This document shows, in pieces, positions 51,859 to 62,400 of a stretch of DNA of 64,000 nt. The translations under genes were made by a program, and so were the position numbers. The DNA comes from Bacillota bacterium (GTDB lineage: Bacteria > Bacillota > Clostridia > Lachnospirales > Bianqueaceae): the NCBI GenBank assembly GCA_017441925.1, contig JAFRUE010000007.1, positions 62,001 through 126,000 of the forward strand. The letters are read 5' to 3'. The notes below the pieces were generated by a model that saw only the letters and a list, made by a program, of their open reading frames with translations, was not told the DNA's origin and did no database searches. Within the stretch, counting starts at the first letter, position 1; every line of letters starts with the position of its first letter.

Positions 51859-54540
51859 ATGGGAAATTATCATATCACGTGTCCATATTGTTTCAGTAAA
51901 TTTGACGACGATCAGGTCATTTTCCGCGCGAACACCTCTTACACGGAGGAGCAGACCCAGGACCCGAGACTGTCACAGGACGAGAGAGAAGTACGTAAGC
52001 TGTTCCGCCAGTATGACCCGACGACCAAAAGGGCACAGGATATTGTCCCTTCGGATCATGCGGACCGTGAACTGATGGCTTACTGGGAGACACGAGGCGG
52101 CGATACCGGCTTCACAACAGCGGATCCGCATTGGATGAATCCGCATATCGAGCCGAATTCCACGACATTCCGCGATATGATCTCCCAGCGCGGACAAGGA
52201 GAAGTCCGTCCGGACGAGGACGGTTTTGTCCGTGATAAAGACGGCTTTATCTATCGTGTCGTAGACCGGATGGAGACGGATCTGGCGCTTCCGATGGCAC
52301 GTCTGTGCCCCAAATGCCACAATCCGCTGCCGCTTGCGACTTACGGTAAATACGACGTGCTTTTCATCGGCGTTGTCGGTATTACTTCCTGCGGTAAAAC
52401 TGTTTTTCTGAACCAGCTGCTTAAGAGATTCCCGGCTGCCATGAGGGGCACGGGCTATCATATGGGAGATTCGAACCTTGCGACACTGAACGAATCGGTT
52501 GCCCGCAACCATCCGCTGCCGGGCGCGACGGATGATAAACTGATGCGCCGCCCGCTGGCGATCCAGATGCTTGTGGACCGGGACAATAAGGACCCGAACG
52601 CAACGCCCAGGACACTTGTTTTCTATGATATCGCAGGTGAGAACTGTGTCGAATCCGTCGATGACAAGGGTAATATTCAGGAGCGCAACTCCGTATCGAC
52701 ATATCTTGGACAGTGTAACGGACTGCTTTTCCTGATCGACCCCAAGCAGATCCCGTATTTCTCCGGCAATATGAACATCGAGAACGCAAAGGAAGTCGCG
52801 GACGTTATCAATAAAGTCATCCCGCTTCGCGGTACGAAGACCTGGGATGACGTACCGGTAGCGATCGTACTGACGAAGAGCGACCGCATCCCGCCTAACG
52901 TCATCCGCGAGTTCCCGGAGATGGCCCAGCCCGCACGGACGGAGGGCGAGAACGGTAAACAAGGTTTTGCAAGGGATCATTATGTCCCGCTCAATCATTT
53001 CCTGAAAGAGAAATTCGAAGAGAACGAGAGCGATATTGAGGCGGCGCTGGATTCTTTCCAGAAGCATGCCTATTTTGCCGTGTCCGCGATCACGTGCGGT
53101 GTCCAGAACCGTTTTGAAAAGCATGGCAATATCTATTTCCTGGACACGATGAACAACGATAAATTGGACGATCTGAAGCATTTTGTGAACCGCTGGAACG
53201 GCGCGGACAGCCTTGCCGGGATCAGGCCGCAGGACCGTCTGTACCACGGGGAAAGATCCCGCATGGATCCGAACCGCGTGCTGGCTCCTGTCAGAGCCGC
53301 TGACGGCAGCGAGATCAGTTTTGACATCAACGCGCAGATCCTGCCGATGCAGGCACTTGCCGCGATGGCACAGCAGGGAGGACGTCAGGGACGCAGTCAG
53401 CGTGCCAGTGCAGTCGTCTCGCAGGCGTCGGGAGATGCCGCAGAAGCTCCTGCGACAAGGCAGAGCCGAGGATCCCGCGGGCGCGCCAGTGCAGTCGTCG
53501 GCAGCGCAGTTGTAAATACCGCATCTGCCGCGGAAGAAAATGCAGGGACAGCAGCACAGAATGAAAACGTCCAGGCTGTTCAGAACCCGGTCGATATAGA
53601 GACGGAGATCCAGGCTTTTGCGATGGGTAATTATATGCACGCGATCAATCTGACGGTGGATGATGTGCTGACGCTGACGCTGCAGAGCTATCCGGACGGT
53701 AACCCGAATCCGAGACGGATCGAAGAACCGATCAAGTGGCTGCTGTGGCAGCTGCATTTCCTGGAGCCAAAGCAGTTTGCATGGACGCCCGAGCCTGCAC
53801 GTCCCCGGATCATGATTACTCCGGCGCAAAAGAGAAGGTATGAGGACTCGCTTGCGGAATGGAAAGAACAGAACGAACAGGCAGAGAAAGAATTCTGGGC
53901 CTGCGATATATCTTCTGTTGATCCGAATATAATCGATATTACCGGTGGCCGTGTTGATGAGGGCCACGAGTATTATGAAGACCATTACAATGACCGTCCG
54001 ATGTATCGTGATGGTCAGGGTGGCTACGGCGGTCAGGGCGGCTACGGTGGCCAGGGTGGCTACGGCGGTGGCCAAGGCGGCTATGGCGGCCAGGGCGGTT
54101 ACGGTGGTCAGGGCGGCTACGGTGGCAATCAGGGCGGCTATGGTGGAGGCCAAGGCGGCTATGGTGGCAACCAGGGCGGCTATGGCGGCGGTCAGGGCGG
54201 CTATGGCGGCAACCAGGGCGGCTACGGCGGTGGTCAGGGCGGCTACGGCGGTGGTCAGGGCGGCTACGGTGGCGGCCAGGGCGGCTATGGTGGCAACCAG
54301 GGCGGCTACGGCGGTGGTCAGGGCGGCTACGGTGGCAACCAGGGTGGCTACGGTGGAGGCCAGGGCGGCTACGGTGGCAACCAAGGCGGCTATGGCGGCG
54401 GCCAGGGCGGCTACGGCGGCCAAGGTGGTTATGGTGGCAGCCAGGGCGGCTACGGATATAATCATTCTGATAACCCGGATCAGAATCCTGACAATCCAAA
54501 CAATAACCGGGGCGGCTACAATGGAGGCTATGGACGATGA
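51859..54540 (+). CDS. Zinc-ribbon TRAFAC-type GTPase with Gly/Tyr/Gln-rich tail
   Basis: A protein of 893 residues. A split zinc ribbon (C8, C11, C150, C153) precedes a P-loop GTPase domain: Walker A/G1 GVVGITSCGKT (171-181), G3 YDIAG (D257, G260), G4 TKSD (339-342) and a likely G5 at VSAIT. This matches the double-GTPase type TRAFAC proteins (Pfam DO-GTPase2) that occur beside GAP1 proteins. A linker with two imperfect repeats around SQRASAVVSQ and RGRASAVVGS follows. The final 180 residues are a low-complexity Gly/Tyr/Gln tail. It should act as a GTP-dependent switch in the cytoplasm. Its TGA overlaps the ATG of the GAP1-like gene. Confidence 0.8.
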   Translation: MGNYHITCPYCFSKFDDDQVIFRANTSYTEEQTQDPRLSQDEREVRKLFRQYDPTTKRAQDIVPSDHADRELMAYWETRGGDTGFTTADPHWMNPHIEPNSTTFRDMISQRGQGEVRPDEDGFVRDKDGFIYRVVDRMETDLALPMARLCPKCHNPLPLATYGKYDVLFIGVVGITSCGKTVFLNQLLKRFPAAMRGTGYHMGDSNLATLNESVARNHPLPGATDDKLMRRPLAIQMLVDRDNKDPNATPRTLVFYDIAGENCVESVDDKGNIQERNSVSTYLGQCNGLLFLIDPKQIPYFSGNMNIENAKEVADVINKVIPLRGTKTWDDVPVAIVLTKSDRIPPNVIREFPEMAQPARTEGENGKQGFARDHYVPLNHFLKEKFEENESDIEAALDSFQKHAYFAVSAITCGVQNRFEKHGNIYFLDTMNNDKLDDLKHFVNRWNGADSLAGIRPQDRLYHGERSRMDPNRVLAPVRAADGSEISFDINAQILPMQALAAMAQQGGRQGRSQRASAVVSQASGDAAEAPATRQSRGSRGRASAVVGSAVVNTASAAEENAGTAAQNENVQAVQNPVDIETEIQAFAMGNYMHAINLTVDDVLTLTLQSYPDGNPNPRRIEEPIKWLLWQLHFLEPKQFAWTPEPARPRIMITPAQKRRYEDSLAEWKEQNEQAEKEFWACDISSVDPNIIDITGGRVDEGHEYYEDHYNDRPMYRDGQGGYGGQGGYGGQGGYGGGQGGYGGQGGYGGQGGYGGNQGGYGGGQGGYGGNQGGYGGGQGGYGGNQGGYGGGQGGYGGGQGGYGGGQGGYGGNQGGYGGGQGGYGGNQGGYGGGQGGYGGNQGGYGGGQGGYGGQGGYGGSQGGYGYNHSDNPDQNPDNPNNNRGGYNGGYGR
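54013..54456 (+). repeat. About 22 coding repeats of QGGYGG type
   Basis: Tandem 18-24 base units encode QGGYGG, GQGGYGG or NQGGYGG; in the middle part GQ and NQ versions alternate. Codons vary within the array (GGC, GGT, TAC, TAT), so the protein pattern seems selected rather than a very recent DNA expansion. The long open reading frames on the opposite strand here are by-products of the repeat. Confidence 0.92.
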
Positions 54541-57212
54541 AATTTGAACAGGCCTGCCGTTTCCGCGCATCGGGAGGATACCGGATCACAGCGCATACGA
54601 ACAACATTACCGAGGATAATACCCGGCATATGGCTGTTTTTTCCGATACGATGAATACACTTTTTGAACGCGGCGGAGACTCGGTCATGACATTGGCGAT
54701 TCAGGAATATGATGCCATGCTGACCGTGAGTACAATGCGTTCGGACGTCGGCGGACGTCCTGCCATTTTCAGCAATACTTTCTTTATTCCTCTTGAAGAT
54801 TACAACTGGCTGATGGAAAAGAATCCGTCGATCATTCTGACCATACCGGATGATGTTTTCCAGGTCATGGAAATTGCCGGACTGGAGCATCTGAATCCGG
54901 TCGAAATCAATGAGAATATGGATCCGCTTCTCCTTCTGGAGGACGTCCGGAACGATTATCAGCTGGACAAAGATCGCTACGCTACGCTCTTAGCCGGCGC
55001 GGTACGTGCTCTGACAGGCGGCGGATCACTCTGCATCTGTGCGAACGCGGACCCGTATCTCTCCATGGATATCGTGCGGGATATGGTTTTCTGCGTTGCG
55101 AAAGGCATTATTCCCAGCCTGCGCGGACAGCTGACCTGGTCGAGCGCGCTCGATACCCGGCAGAAAGTCTGCCTGAATAACGGCGGAGCACGGATCGGCA
55201 GCGCCAGTATGCTGAGTTTCCCGGCATATGCTGACGGAACGGCTGATATCGGAAATGTCGATCCGATGACCCGGCGTGTTTTTGACGCGATCGCGGGAGC
55301 TTCGGATGAAGAGCGGGACCGGATGCTGGACGCTATGCAGAACTGGCTGGATAATCTGCTGGGACCGGAAGCGCGCCCGGACTTTTATCTGTATGTTATG
55401 TCCTGGTATATCGCCACCGGGTATCCGCTGACAAGTCAGGAGGCACAGTCCCTTCTGCAGATCCTGACGAACTCGGCCGGTATTGCCGAGATCAAGGAAG
55501 AAGCCAGAGAAGAAGTCACGATGGATTTGCTTCAGTATTGCGGAGACGGGTCGGAGGATCCGGCCTTAACGGAGCTCCTCGGCAAACTGTACGAGACAAG
55601 TGTCGCGGCAAGCAAAACCGCTATGATAACGGCAGTGAAAGCGGCAGTTCTCCGGCTCCCGGCTAAAGAGCAGTTCCAGGTCACAAGATACCTGATGGAT
55701 AAAGCGGCTGACCCGCTGATCACATCCGAAGCAGCTGACCGGCTGGCAGAATATGCCGCATCGGGAAGCACGCTTCCGATGGATCAGGGTGCAGAGATTC
55801 TGGCCTGGTGCGAGAAAAAGAAGCTCACGTCCGTTCAGATCAAGAAACTCTGCGGCGATTATCTTACACAGCTTCCTGTCCCTGAGAAGATAAATCTTGC
55901 CGATAGGATTACAAGAGATCTTCTGTCCGTCAATCCGCAGAACAGGGAACTGGACTGCTTCCTGCTGAACAATCTTGTGACAGGTATGCTGGATCCCGTA
56001 TTCTCTGCGTCAGGCGCGGTTTTAGCCGATGATACGGTCAGTAATCTGGTCAGACTCTGGGTACGTCTGGATAAATGGAATCCGGAGGAGGGGCAGCTGC
56101 AGGACACGATTACAGATTATATCTATGCCAAGAAGCTCCACACGATGTCCAACCTGTGGGAACAGACCGATTATCTGCAGTGGATGGAGAAAAATGTCCC
56201 GGTTCTTTTCAATCAGATAGAGGACCGGATACACCGCAATCCTGCTGACAAAGAGATGTGGGATACTTTTACCGTGTCGCGTTATCTCAGAAAAGGCATG
56301 ACCCTGAATGAACTGGTGGATGCTTCTGTCTATAATCCTGTACGGGACGCACGCAGCGGATTCGAGAGGAACTTCGTCTATTACTGGAATGAACAGATGA
56401 AGGAAGACGTTCATAAAATCGAAGGTTTTACCTGGCGGTATGACTGGGTGCGCAGTATTCAGGATAAAGCCAGGATACTGAATGAACACTGTTCGCAAGA
56501 AAGCTGTGCCAGCATTATGGAAGAGACGGTCCGGCTCTTCTGGCAGACACTGCGTTATTCGGAAGTGATCCGGGATGTCGATGATTGGATCAAGAACGGA
56601 CAGCGGCGCGATATTCTGAACCAGATGTCATATAAAGACCGGTTTGCAAAACAGGCGATTCTTGAGACCATCGAAAAGAAGCTCGGGATCCGCCAGCTGT
56701 GGGAATCCCTTAAGGCCGGACTGAGCCGTGATACCGAAGCAATAAACTGCAGATATTTCATCCAGGTGATGGAAGCGGAGAATTCCTCCTTCAATATTCC
56801 GGAGAAGCAGGATATTGCTTCTGTAATGAATTATATGGCCGCAGAGATCTATCTGATCACGGGAGGCCTGATGGCCTGGGATCTGCTCGTAATGGGTAAT
56901 ACCGTTTATAACGAGGACGGTACAAAACAGTTCCAGACATCTAAGTTCGCGGAAGCCGTCAATACAATAAAAGCCAGTACCGATCAGGCTGAGCCGCGGA
57001 TCGCGGCGGAGTCATCGCAGATCCTGAACAGTGAGAACGCCAAAGATCTGCTGAAAGAACTGCGCAACGCGGCCAGGGTATCCGAACCGGTAGCGCTTCT
57101 TCTGGAAGAGCTTAAAAAGAATCATTCCGCAGGCAGCTCGCGCGGTCTTTTCGGGCTGAGCAAAGAATCCATGCAGGACGGTGTCGCGGGGCTTTTTGGT
57201 AAGCACAAGTAA
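54537..57212 (+). CDS. GAP1-like GTPase-associated protein
   Basis: A protein of 891 residues without signal peptide or membrane segment. The N-terminus (MKFEQACRFRASGGYRITAH, then RPAIFSNTFFIPLEDY) resembles the GAP1 N-terminal domain, and residues about 135-225 (ALTGGGSLCICANADPYLSM, then IIPSLRGQLTWSSALDTRQ) resemble the GAP1 middle domain. The remainder is a helical repeat region. GAP1 proteins accompany double-GTPase TRAFAC proteins and are thought to be their partners. The four-base overlap with the GTPase gene supports a direct pairing. The match is recalled by pattern, so a profile search should confirm it. Confidence 0.65.
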   Translation: MKFEQACRFRASGGYRITAHTNNITEDNTRHMAVFSDTMNTLFERGGDSVMTLAIQEYDAMLTVSTMRSDVGGRPAIFSNTFFIPLEDYNWLMEKNPSIILTIPDDVFQVMEIAGLEHLNPVEINENMDPLLLLEDVRNDYQLDKDRYATLLAGAVRALTGGGSLCICANADPYLSMDIVRDMVFCVAKGIIPSLRGQLTWSSALDTRQKVCLNNGGARIGSASMLSFPAYADGTADIGNVDPMTRRVFDAIAGASDEERDRMLDAMQNWLDNLLGPEARPDFYLYVMSWYIATGYPLTSQEAQSLLQILTNSAGIAEIKEEAREEVTMDLLQYCGDGSEDPALTELLGKLYETSVAASKTAMITAVKAAVLRLPAKEQFQVTRYLMDKAADPLITSEAADRLAEYAASGSTLPMDQGAEILAWCEKKKLTSVQIKKLCGDYLTQLPVPEKINLADRITRDLLSVNPQNRELDCFLLNNLVTGMLDPVFSASGAVLADDTVSNLVRLWVRLDKWNPEEGQLQDTITDYIYAKKLHTMSNLWEQTDYLQWMEKNVPVLFNQIEDRIHRNPADKEMWDTFTVSRYLRKGMTLNELVDASVYNPVRDARSGFERNFVYYWNEQMKEDVHKIEGFTWRYDWVRSIQDKARILNEHCSQESCASIMEETVRLFWQTLRYSEVIRDVDDWIKNGQRRDILNQMSYKDRFAKQAILETIEKKLGIRQLWESLKAGLSRDTEAINCRYFIQVMEAENSSFNIPEKQDIASVMNYMAAEIYLITGGLMAWDLLVMGNTVYNEDGTKQFQTSKFAEAVNTIKASTDQAEPRIAAESSQILNSENAKDLLKELRNAARVSEPVALLLEELKKNHSAGSSRGLFGLSKESMQDGVAGLFGKHK

Positions 57213-57284
57213 CAGGACTGTCTGATACGGAGACAGGATGTCCGGCTTAGGCAGATGACAGTCAGACAGGGAGGAGATGGGCAA

Positions 57285-58415
57285 TTGGGAGAGAGTTATA
57301 ATGAGAACTGGTGGCAGAACGGTGAGTGGTTATCCAGCTGCCTGACTGGGACCAATTACTATGAAGTCGTGGATAGTGAACCGCGCTATCTCGAAGAGAT
57401 CAGGGACGGAAACCTGGAGGAAAGAGTCCATGTTGACAGCGACCATCAGTTTATCAAGGTGCGAGCCTTGGGCTCCAGAGAATCGCAGTGGATGATGCTG
57501 GATCATGACGGTAAGAATATCGACCGCATGGAGGATGTCCTGGGACGGATCATCCTGGCAAAACTGCGCGGAGCGGACGGATTTTTCCTGCCGTATGATA
57601 TGATCTGGGACCGGAGCAGCGATGACGGGCTTGCAGGCTATGTCATGCATCCGATCGATATGTCGCGCTTCGTACCGATCCGGAACTATCTGCATACGAC
57701 ACAGGCGCCCCGCTGGTTCCTTTCATACAGTCTGTTTGAACGGATCGGTCTGATGCAGAGCAAAGGCATCACCATGGGAGGATTCGGCAGAGAGCAGGTC
57801 TTTGTGGACCAACGGGATATGCGGATCTGGATCTTCACCGGCGACAGTCTTAGGATCGGCCGGAAGACGGGAGGAGCTCTCCCGAGCTGGGAATATGAGG
57901 ACCGATATCAAGACGGCTTTCTGGCGGCACCGAGAGCCGCGATCGACGGGTTCAGAGAGCGCAGTATCCAGGTGCCCGCGATCGTCTATGATATCTTCTC
58001 AGCGGCTTCGCTGTCCTTCTATCTGCTGTTTTACACCCATCCTTTTGTCGGTAATTACTACTGGTACAGCGGCAGCCTGAATCCGGCTGTATATCACGAT
58101 TATTACCAGACACATCCGATGTACATCTTTGATGAAGAGCATATCGAGACGAATCCGAATGTCCTGCAGAACGATCCGGATCAGGAGTTCAACGCCATCG
58201 TTCTGGAGCAATGGGACAGGACGGCGCCCGAGCTCAAGACTCTGTTCAACAGCCTGTTCATGGATATCTGTTATCCGCATGAATTCACCGGACAGGAGAG
58301 TTATCTGCAGGTAGAGAACTGGCTTCAGGCGATCAATGCCGACGGCCGAATCAATGATAATGAAAGCAGCAGGCAGGACATTGACTTTGCAATGTACCAG
58401 TCACTGTTAGTCTGA
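57285..58415 (+). CDS. Degenerate protein-kinase-like protein
   Basis: A protein of 376 residues. The order of motifs resembles bacterial kinases of VWA-linked conflict systems, but key residues are lost. LMQSKGITMGGFGREQVFVD (F167) sits where such kinases have a GD(I/L)xxxN catalytic loop, FTGDSLRI replaces the metal-binding motif, and IVYDIFSAASLSFYLLFYTH leading to HPFVG (H252-F254) mirrors the FALAVLIFxLLxxGRHPFAG helix. I infer a pseudokinase that binds rather than phosphorylates. I prefer TTG 57285, eight bases after GGGAGGAG; ATG 57255 is in frame but would start before that site. Confidence 0.55.
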   Translation: MGESYNENWWQNGEWLSSCLTGTNYYEVVDSEPRYLEEIRDGNLEERVHVDSDHQFIKVRALGSRESQWMMLDHDGKNIDRMEDVLGRIILAKLRGADGFFLPYDMIWDRSSDDGLAGYVMHPIDMSRFVPIRNYLHTTQAPRWFLSYSLFERIGLMQSKGITMGGFGREQVFVDQRDMRIWIFTGDSLRIGRKTGGALPSWEYEDRYQDGFLAAPRAAIDGFRERSIQVPAIVYDIFSAASLSFYLLFYTHPFVGNYYWYSGSLNPAVYHDYYQTHPMYIFDEEHIETNPNVLQNDPDQEFNAIVLEQWDRTAPELKTLFNSLFMDICYPHEFTGQESYLQVENWLQAINADGRINDNESSRQDIDFAMYQSLLV

Positions 58416-58428
58416 GAGGGAAGAGAAG

Positions 58429-59475
58429 ATGAGTTTTACGAATCTGAAAGGCACCTTTGATACCGTGATCAGTAAAGGCGGCGCGGACGTCCTGCGGAAT
58501 GCCGACACATTCTGCGAAGGACTGCGTCAGGAGGGGATCAATGACGTGGATGTGCGGACAGTAGGTCTCCTGCTGGAAGCCTGTCCCTCTGTCCTGACGA
58601 CGGTCAGGGACGCGGCAAACGGTTCGGTCAATCTGACCAACGCGGAAGCAGAGTCCCTGGTCAATACTGCCGTGCAGGAAACGAATCTGAATACATCAGC
58701 AGTCCGCCGGATCCTGTCGGATCTGTTCCATGCGGCTGGTGTCAGCTTCCCGGATGAGATCCCTGAGACGGCATTTTCGTTCCGTACAAGCACCGGCGGC
58801 CGTAAAGCGTTGATCAAGCCCTTGACGATGGGCGTGCCGGATCCGGAATTTGCCGCGACGCTGCAGCCTGTGCCGGAGGAATACGCTTCCATGGTGAGTG
58901 AGGACGAGGATGCGGAAGTATCCGTCTCAAGTCTTGACACGAACGACGTGGACGCCCTTACGATCCTGGCGGCTAACGGCGATGCCAAAGCCTGTTATCT
59001 GATGGGAATGCATCTGTATGAGAACGGAGCTGATGCGGATAAAGATAAGGCGAGGATCTATTTTGAGCGGGCGGCGGAACTCGGCTACGGTCCTGCTTAT
59101 GGTGCACTCGCGGATTACGAGATCAGCGGGAAGCGCCAGAATATGCGCAAAGCCGCTGTCTATCTACGGCATCCGGGTTCACTGTCCAAACCGGACGGCA
59201 GCCGCTGGAGGGACAATGCCGCCAGAGTTTTTGCCTATTGGGATACGAATCAGAGACGTTTTATTCCGACGTTGATACTGGCAGTTGTACTCCTGGTACT
59301 CTCGATCTATTGCTTCAGTGTATCGACGGTCTTTGGTCTGATCGCAGCGCTGGTATCCGCCGTCTGCATCGTTATGGCGGTCCTGATCCGTTTCCGCTTC
59401 CAGTATGTCAGCTATTCCTGGATCTATCTCGGGTTCGCTGTCAGCTGGGTCCTGATGATCCTGGCCATTTTCTAA
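58429..59475 (+). CDS. Sel1-repeat membrane protein
   Basis: A protein of 348 residues. A helical N-terminal domain (about 10-105, with KGGADVLRNADTF and AVRRILSDLFHAAGVS) resembles an unnamed domain seen in other Clostridia regulatory proteins. One or two Sel1-type TPR repeats follow (about 180-235, DAKACYLMGMHLYENGAD and KARIYFERAAELGYGPAY), and three membrane helices end the protein (about 275-348). It is probably a membrane-tethered adaptor. It starts 13 bases after the kinase-like gene and ends 12 bases before the lectin membrane protein. Confidence 0.75.
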   Translation: MSFTNLKGTFDTVISKGGADVLRNADTFCEGLRQEGINDVDVRTVGLLLEACPSVLTTVRDAANGSVNLTNAEAESLVNTAVQETNLNTSAVRRILSDLFHAAGVSFPDEIPETAFSFRTSTGGRKALIKPLTMGVPDPEFAATLQPVPEEYASMVSEDEDAEVSVSSLDTNDVDALTILAANGDAKACYLMGMHLYENGADADKDKARIYFERAAELGYGPAYGALADYEISGKRQNMRKAAVYLRHPGSLSKPDGSRWRDNAARVFAYWDTNQRRFIPTLILAVVLLVLSIYCFSVSTVFGLIAALVSAVCIVMAVLIRFRFQYVSYSWIYLGFAVSWVLMILAIF

Positions 59476-59487
59476 GAGGTGGCTCAG

Positions 59488-62400
59488 ATGAAATCAAAAC
59501 AATCCCGTGAGAATAGAGGAGGGCTTTCATCCCAGGCAGTCAACTGGATAGCGTTGGCGCTCATCCTGCTGTACGCAGGCTGGAAAGCCTGGGGCCTCTA
59601 CAACACATCAGATAATCTGATCCCGATCATTGCAGCCGGCGCGGCATGGGTCATCGGGCTGATTTTCCTGCTGACGAGAACCGATAGGAAACAGCGTCTC
59701 AAACGTCCTTTCTGGACCAATGTACCCGTTTTCGCGCTGATGCTGTTCCTGGTCCACTGGATCTTCCTGGTGGAGCCGGATCTGGAGTGGGTCCGCGAAC
59801 ATCTGGTGTATATGGCCTGGAGAAATTATGATTTCCCCAAGAGGATCCTGATGATCTCGGTCATCGGGATCGGCGTCACCTTCGTTCTGCGCCGCTTTTT
59901 ACCGAATTTCAGAGATTCGCTTATCGGTATACTGGCCTTTTGTATCTTCTTTGGAAGCTTCTTTTTCCTTATGACAGAAGAGATCAGCTTACGGATAGGC
60001 TTTATGCCGCTTGATCTGAAAACACTTCTGAACACGAATCTGCTGTCACAGACGCCTTTTTATCTTTTTATGATCCCGGTCCTGTGGCTGTTTCGAGAGC
60101 TGCATGGCTATCTGATCAGGAGGATCAACTCCAGGGCGATCAAGGCCGAAGAGCTTACCACGTTCGAGAGAGAGCTGCGCTGGAAACAGTTGGTCTTTGG
60201 CTTTCAGACATATAAAGAAACACGGAGTTACCGTGCTCTGTTCCGGACCGTTGTCGCGTATGCCATAGTAGGCGCATATACTGTCCTGATGAATGATCCG
60301 CAGTCCGGAGAGATCTTCGGCTGGGGATTCGCTGCGGCGCTGCCTTCCGTTAAGATCGCCTGGCCTGCGGTCATAGCCGGTGTACTGGTCTTCCTGGACA
60401 GGAACACATACAGACGCGGCCTGACCGAGACCAAAGCGCTCGCCGGCCGTATGATCGGCTACAGTCTGCTTGCATTTGCCAGTTATGTCCTGATGTGCCA
60501 GTGGCTGGTCAAGAGTGCGAATCTGTATGTATTTATGTTCGGCATTCCGATCGTCAGCATCGTAATTGAGGCGAGCCTCGAGTTTCAGATCCATAAAGCC
60601 TGCCGGGAAGGCACAAAGCCGAGTACGGCCAACAGACTCTGGCTGGATTATGAGCCTGTCTTCTGGATCATCGGTGTCCTGGCGCTTTTTGCTGTCGGGA
60701 CCATGCTGAATTTCATGCCGCGCTATCTGCTGCTGGTATTCGTGATCATTCTGCTATACTTTGTACTGAATGCGATCCTGCGCCGCAAAAGCGCTTCTAA
60801 AGCCGCTCATACGAACGAAGCCGGACAGCTGCGTCTGCAGACGGCCGTCAATAATTTCTGGGGAGCTGCTTTTGTCGTACTGCTGCTTGCTGCGCGTAAT
60901 CCGCAGCTCTTGAGTCCGGACCTCAGCAATTATGACCTGATGGATCTGTATGTATTGAATCCTAAAATATGGATCGCAATCGGCCTGATCATACTGTGGT
61001 TCATCGTAAGCGGGAGCTTCTACAGGATCGCCAATACAAAGGTCAAGAGCCAGGTCCGCGGTCTCAAGGAGTATGATAAGGCAGTGGATTACCAGACATG
61101 GATGAATGCTTCACATGCCAAGAATGCGATCGTACTGTTCATGGCCATGCTGCTGATCCTTGTCTTTATCATCAATGAGTTTAAGATCTATCCGGTGAAT
61201 TTCCTGACGGAACCGGAGAGACCTGTCCTGACGCTTTATTATCCGGCAGAGGAAGATTCTGCCGGATCCCGTTACCGTCTTGTGGACGATGGTTTGTCCT
61301 TCGATGAAGCAGAAAGCCGCTGTGAACAGGCCGGCGGTCATCTCGCTGTTGTGACAAGCGAAGAAGAGAATAAACTGATCACCAGCCTGCTGTACGGTTC
61401 CGCGACGAAAAACTGCTACCTCCTTGGCGCGAGGCAGAACGAATACGGCACTTTTGAATGGATTACAGGAGATCCTTTCACCTATACGCATTGGAGTTCC
61501 GGCGAGCCAAACAATGAAGATGAAGATATACTGATGATCTATGGTAAAGGGACCGACTCCGGCAGCTATGTCGGAGAATGGAACGATACGATGGACTACA
61601 GTGAGATCGATTTCTATGGGATCGAGGATCTGGGATATATCTGCGAATGGGAAGCTGATGTTCCGATGCCCTCCGATGAAGAGCTGTATGACATTTTCGG
61701 CGTCGATGTGCTCAGCGTGGCTAAAGAAGCTGAGGCCGAGCGGCTGCAGAATCTGTATGATCTGATGGCGGCAGGCGATCTGCAGTCTGCGCTCAGAGCG
61801 TCAAATAAGATCAACGAGTCATTGCGGGATCTGTATGGGATCGATCATCTGATCTACGTTCCCGCTGTGACAGATGAGGACGGTTCGGTTACAGAGGATC
61901 CGCTGAACGGTATCGGTGTCGGTATTTACCAGATATTCGACATGAACGGACAGGATTTCTACACGGTATATTACGGTGAGTATAAGAACGGGCTGCGAAG
62001 CGGTACCGGTACGGAAGTTGTCCGATGCTATCTGGTTGACGGCTTCGATTACGTTTATGAGGGTTCCTGGCTTCTGGATAAACCGAACGGAGATGGTCGG
62101 GAGACCTTTACAGTTCTGTCGGAGCGGGAAGACGGCCTGGATTCGATCGTGACAGAGGGCTCGTATGTGAACGGCCAGTATTACGGCAAACATACGACGA
62201 CCTGGAAATTCCGTCAGGACGCGGCGCTTCGCAGGATCACGGAAGAGTGCAGTTTCGGCTACGGCCGGCCGCTTGGAAAACTCATCCGTCACGTTGTATA
62301 TACGGATGGAACAAAATATGACCTTACGGCATATTACCGCGACGGACAGCCGGAAGGCACATGGAAAGTCGACTATGCGTCTGCATCCGGCGAGAAACAT

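Noticed and set aside
51973-54570. Long minus-strand open frame opposite the GTPase gene
   Set aside because: It encodes Ala/Val/Ile repeats complementary to the Gly/Tyr repeats, has no ribosome site and covers a gene with clear GTPase motifs.
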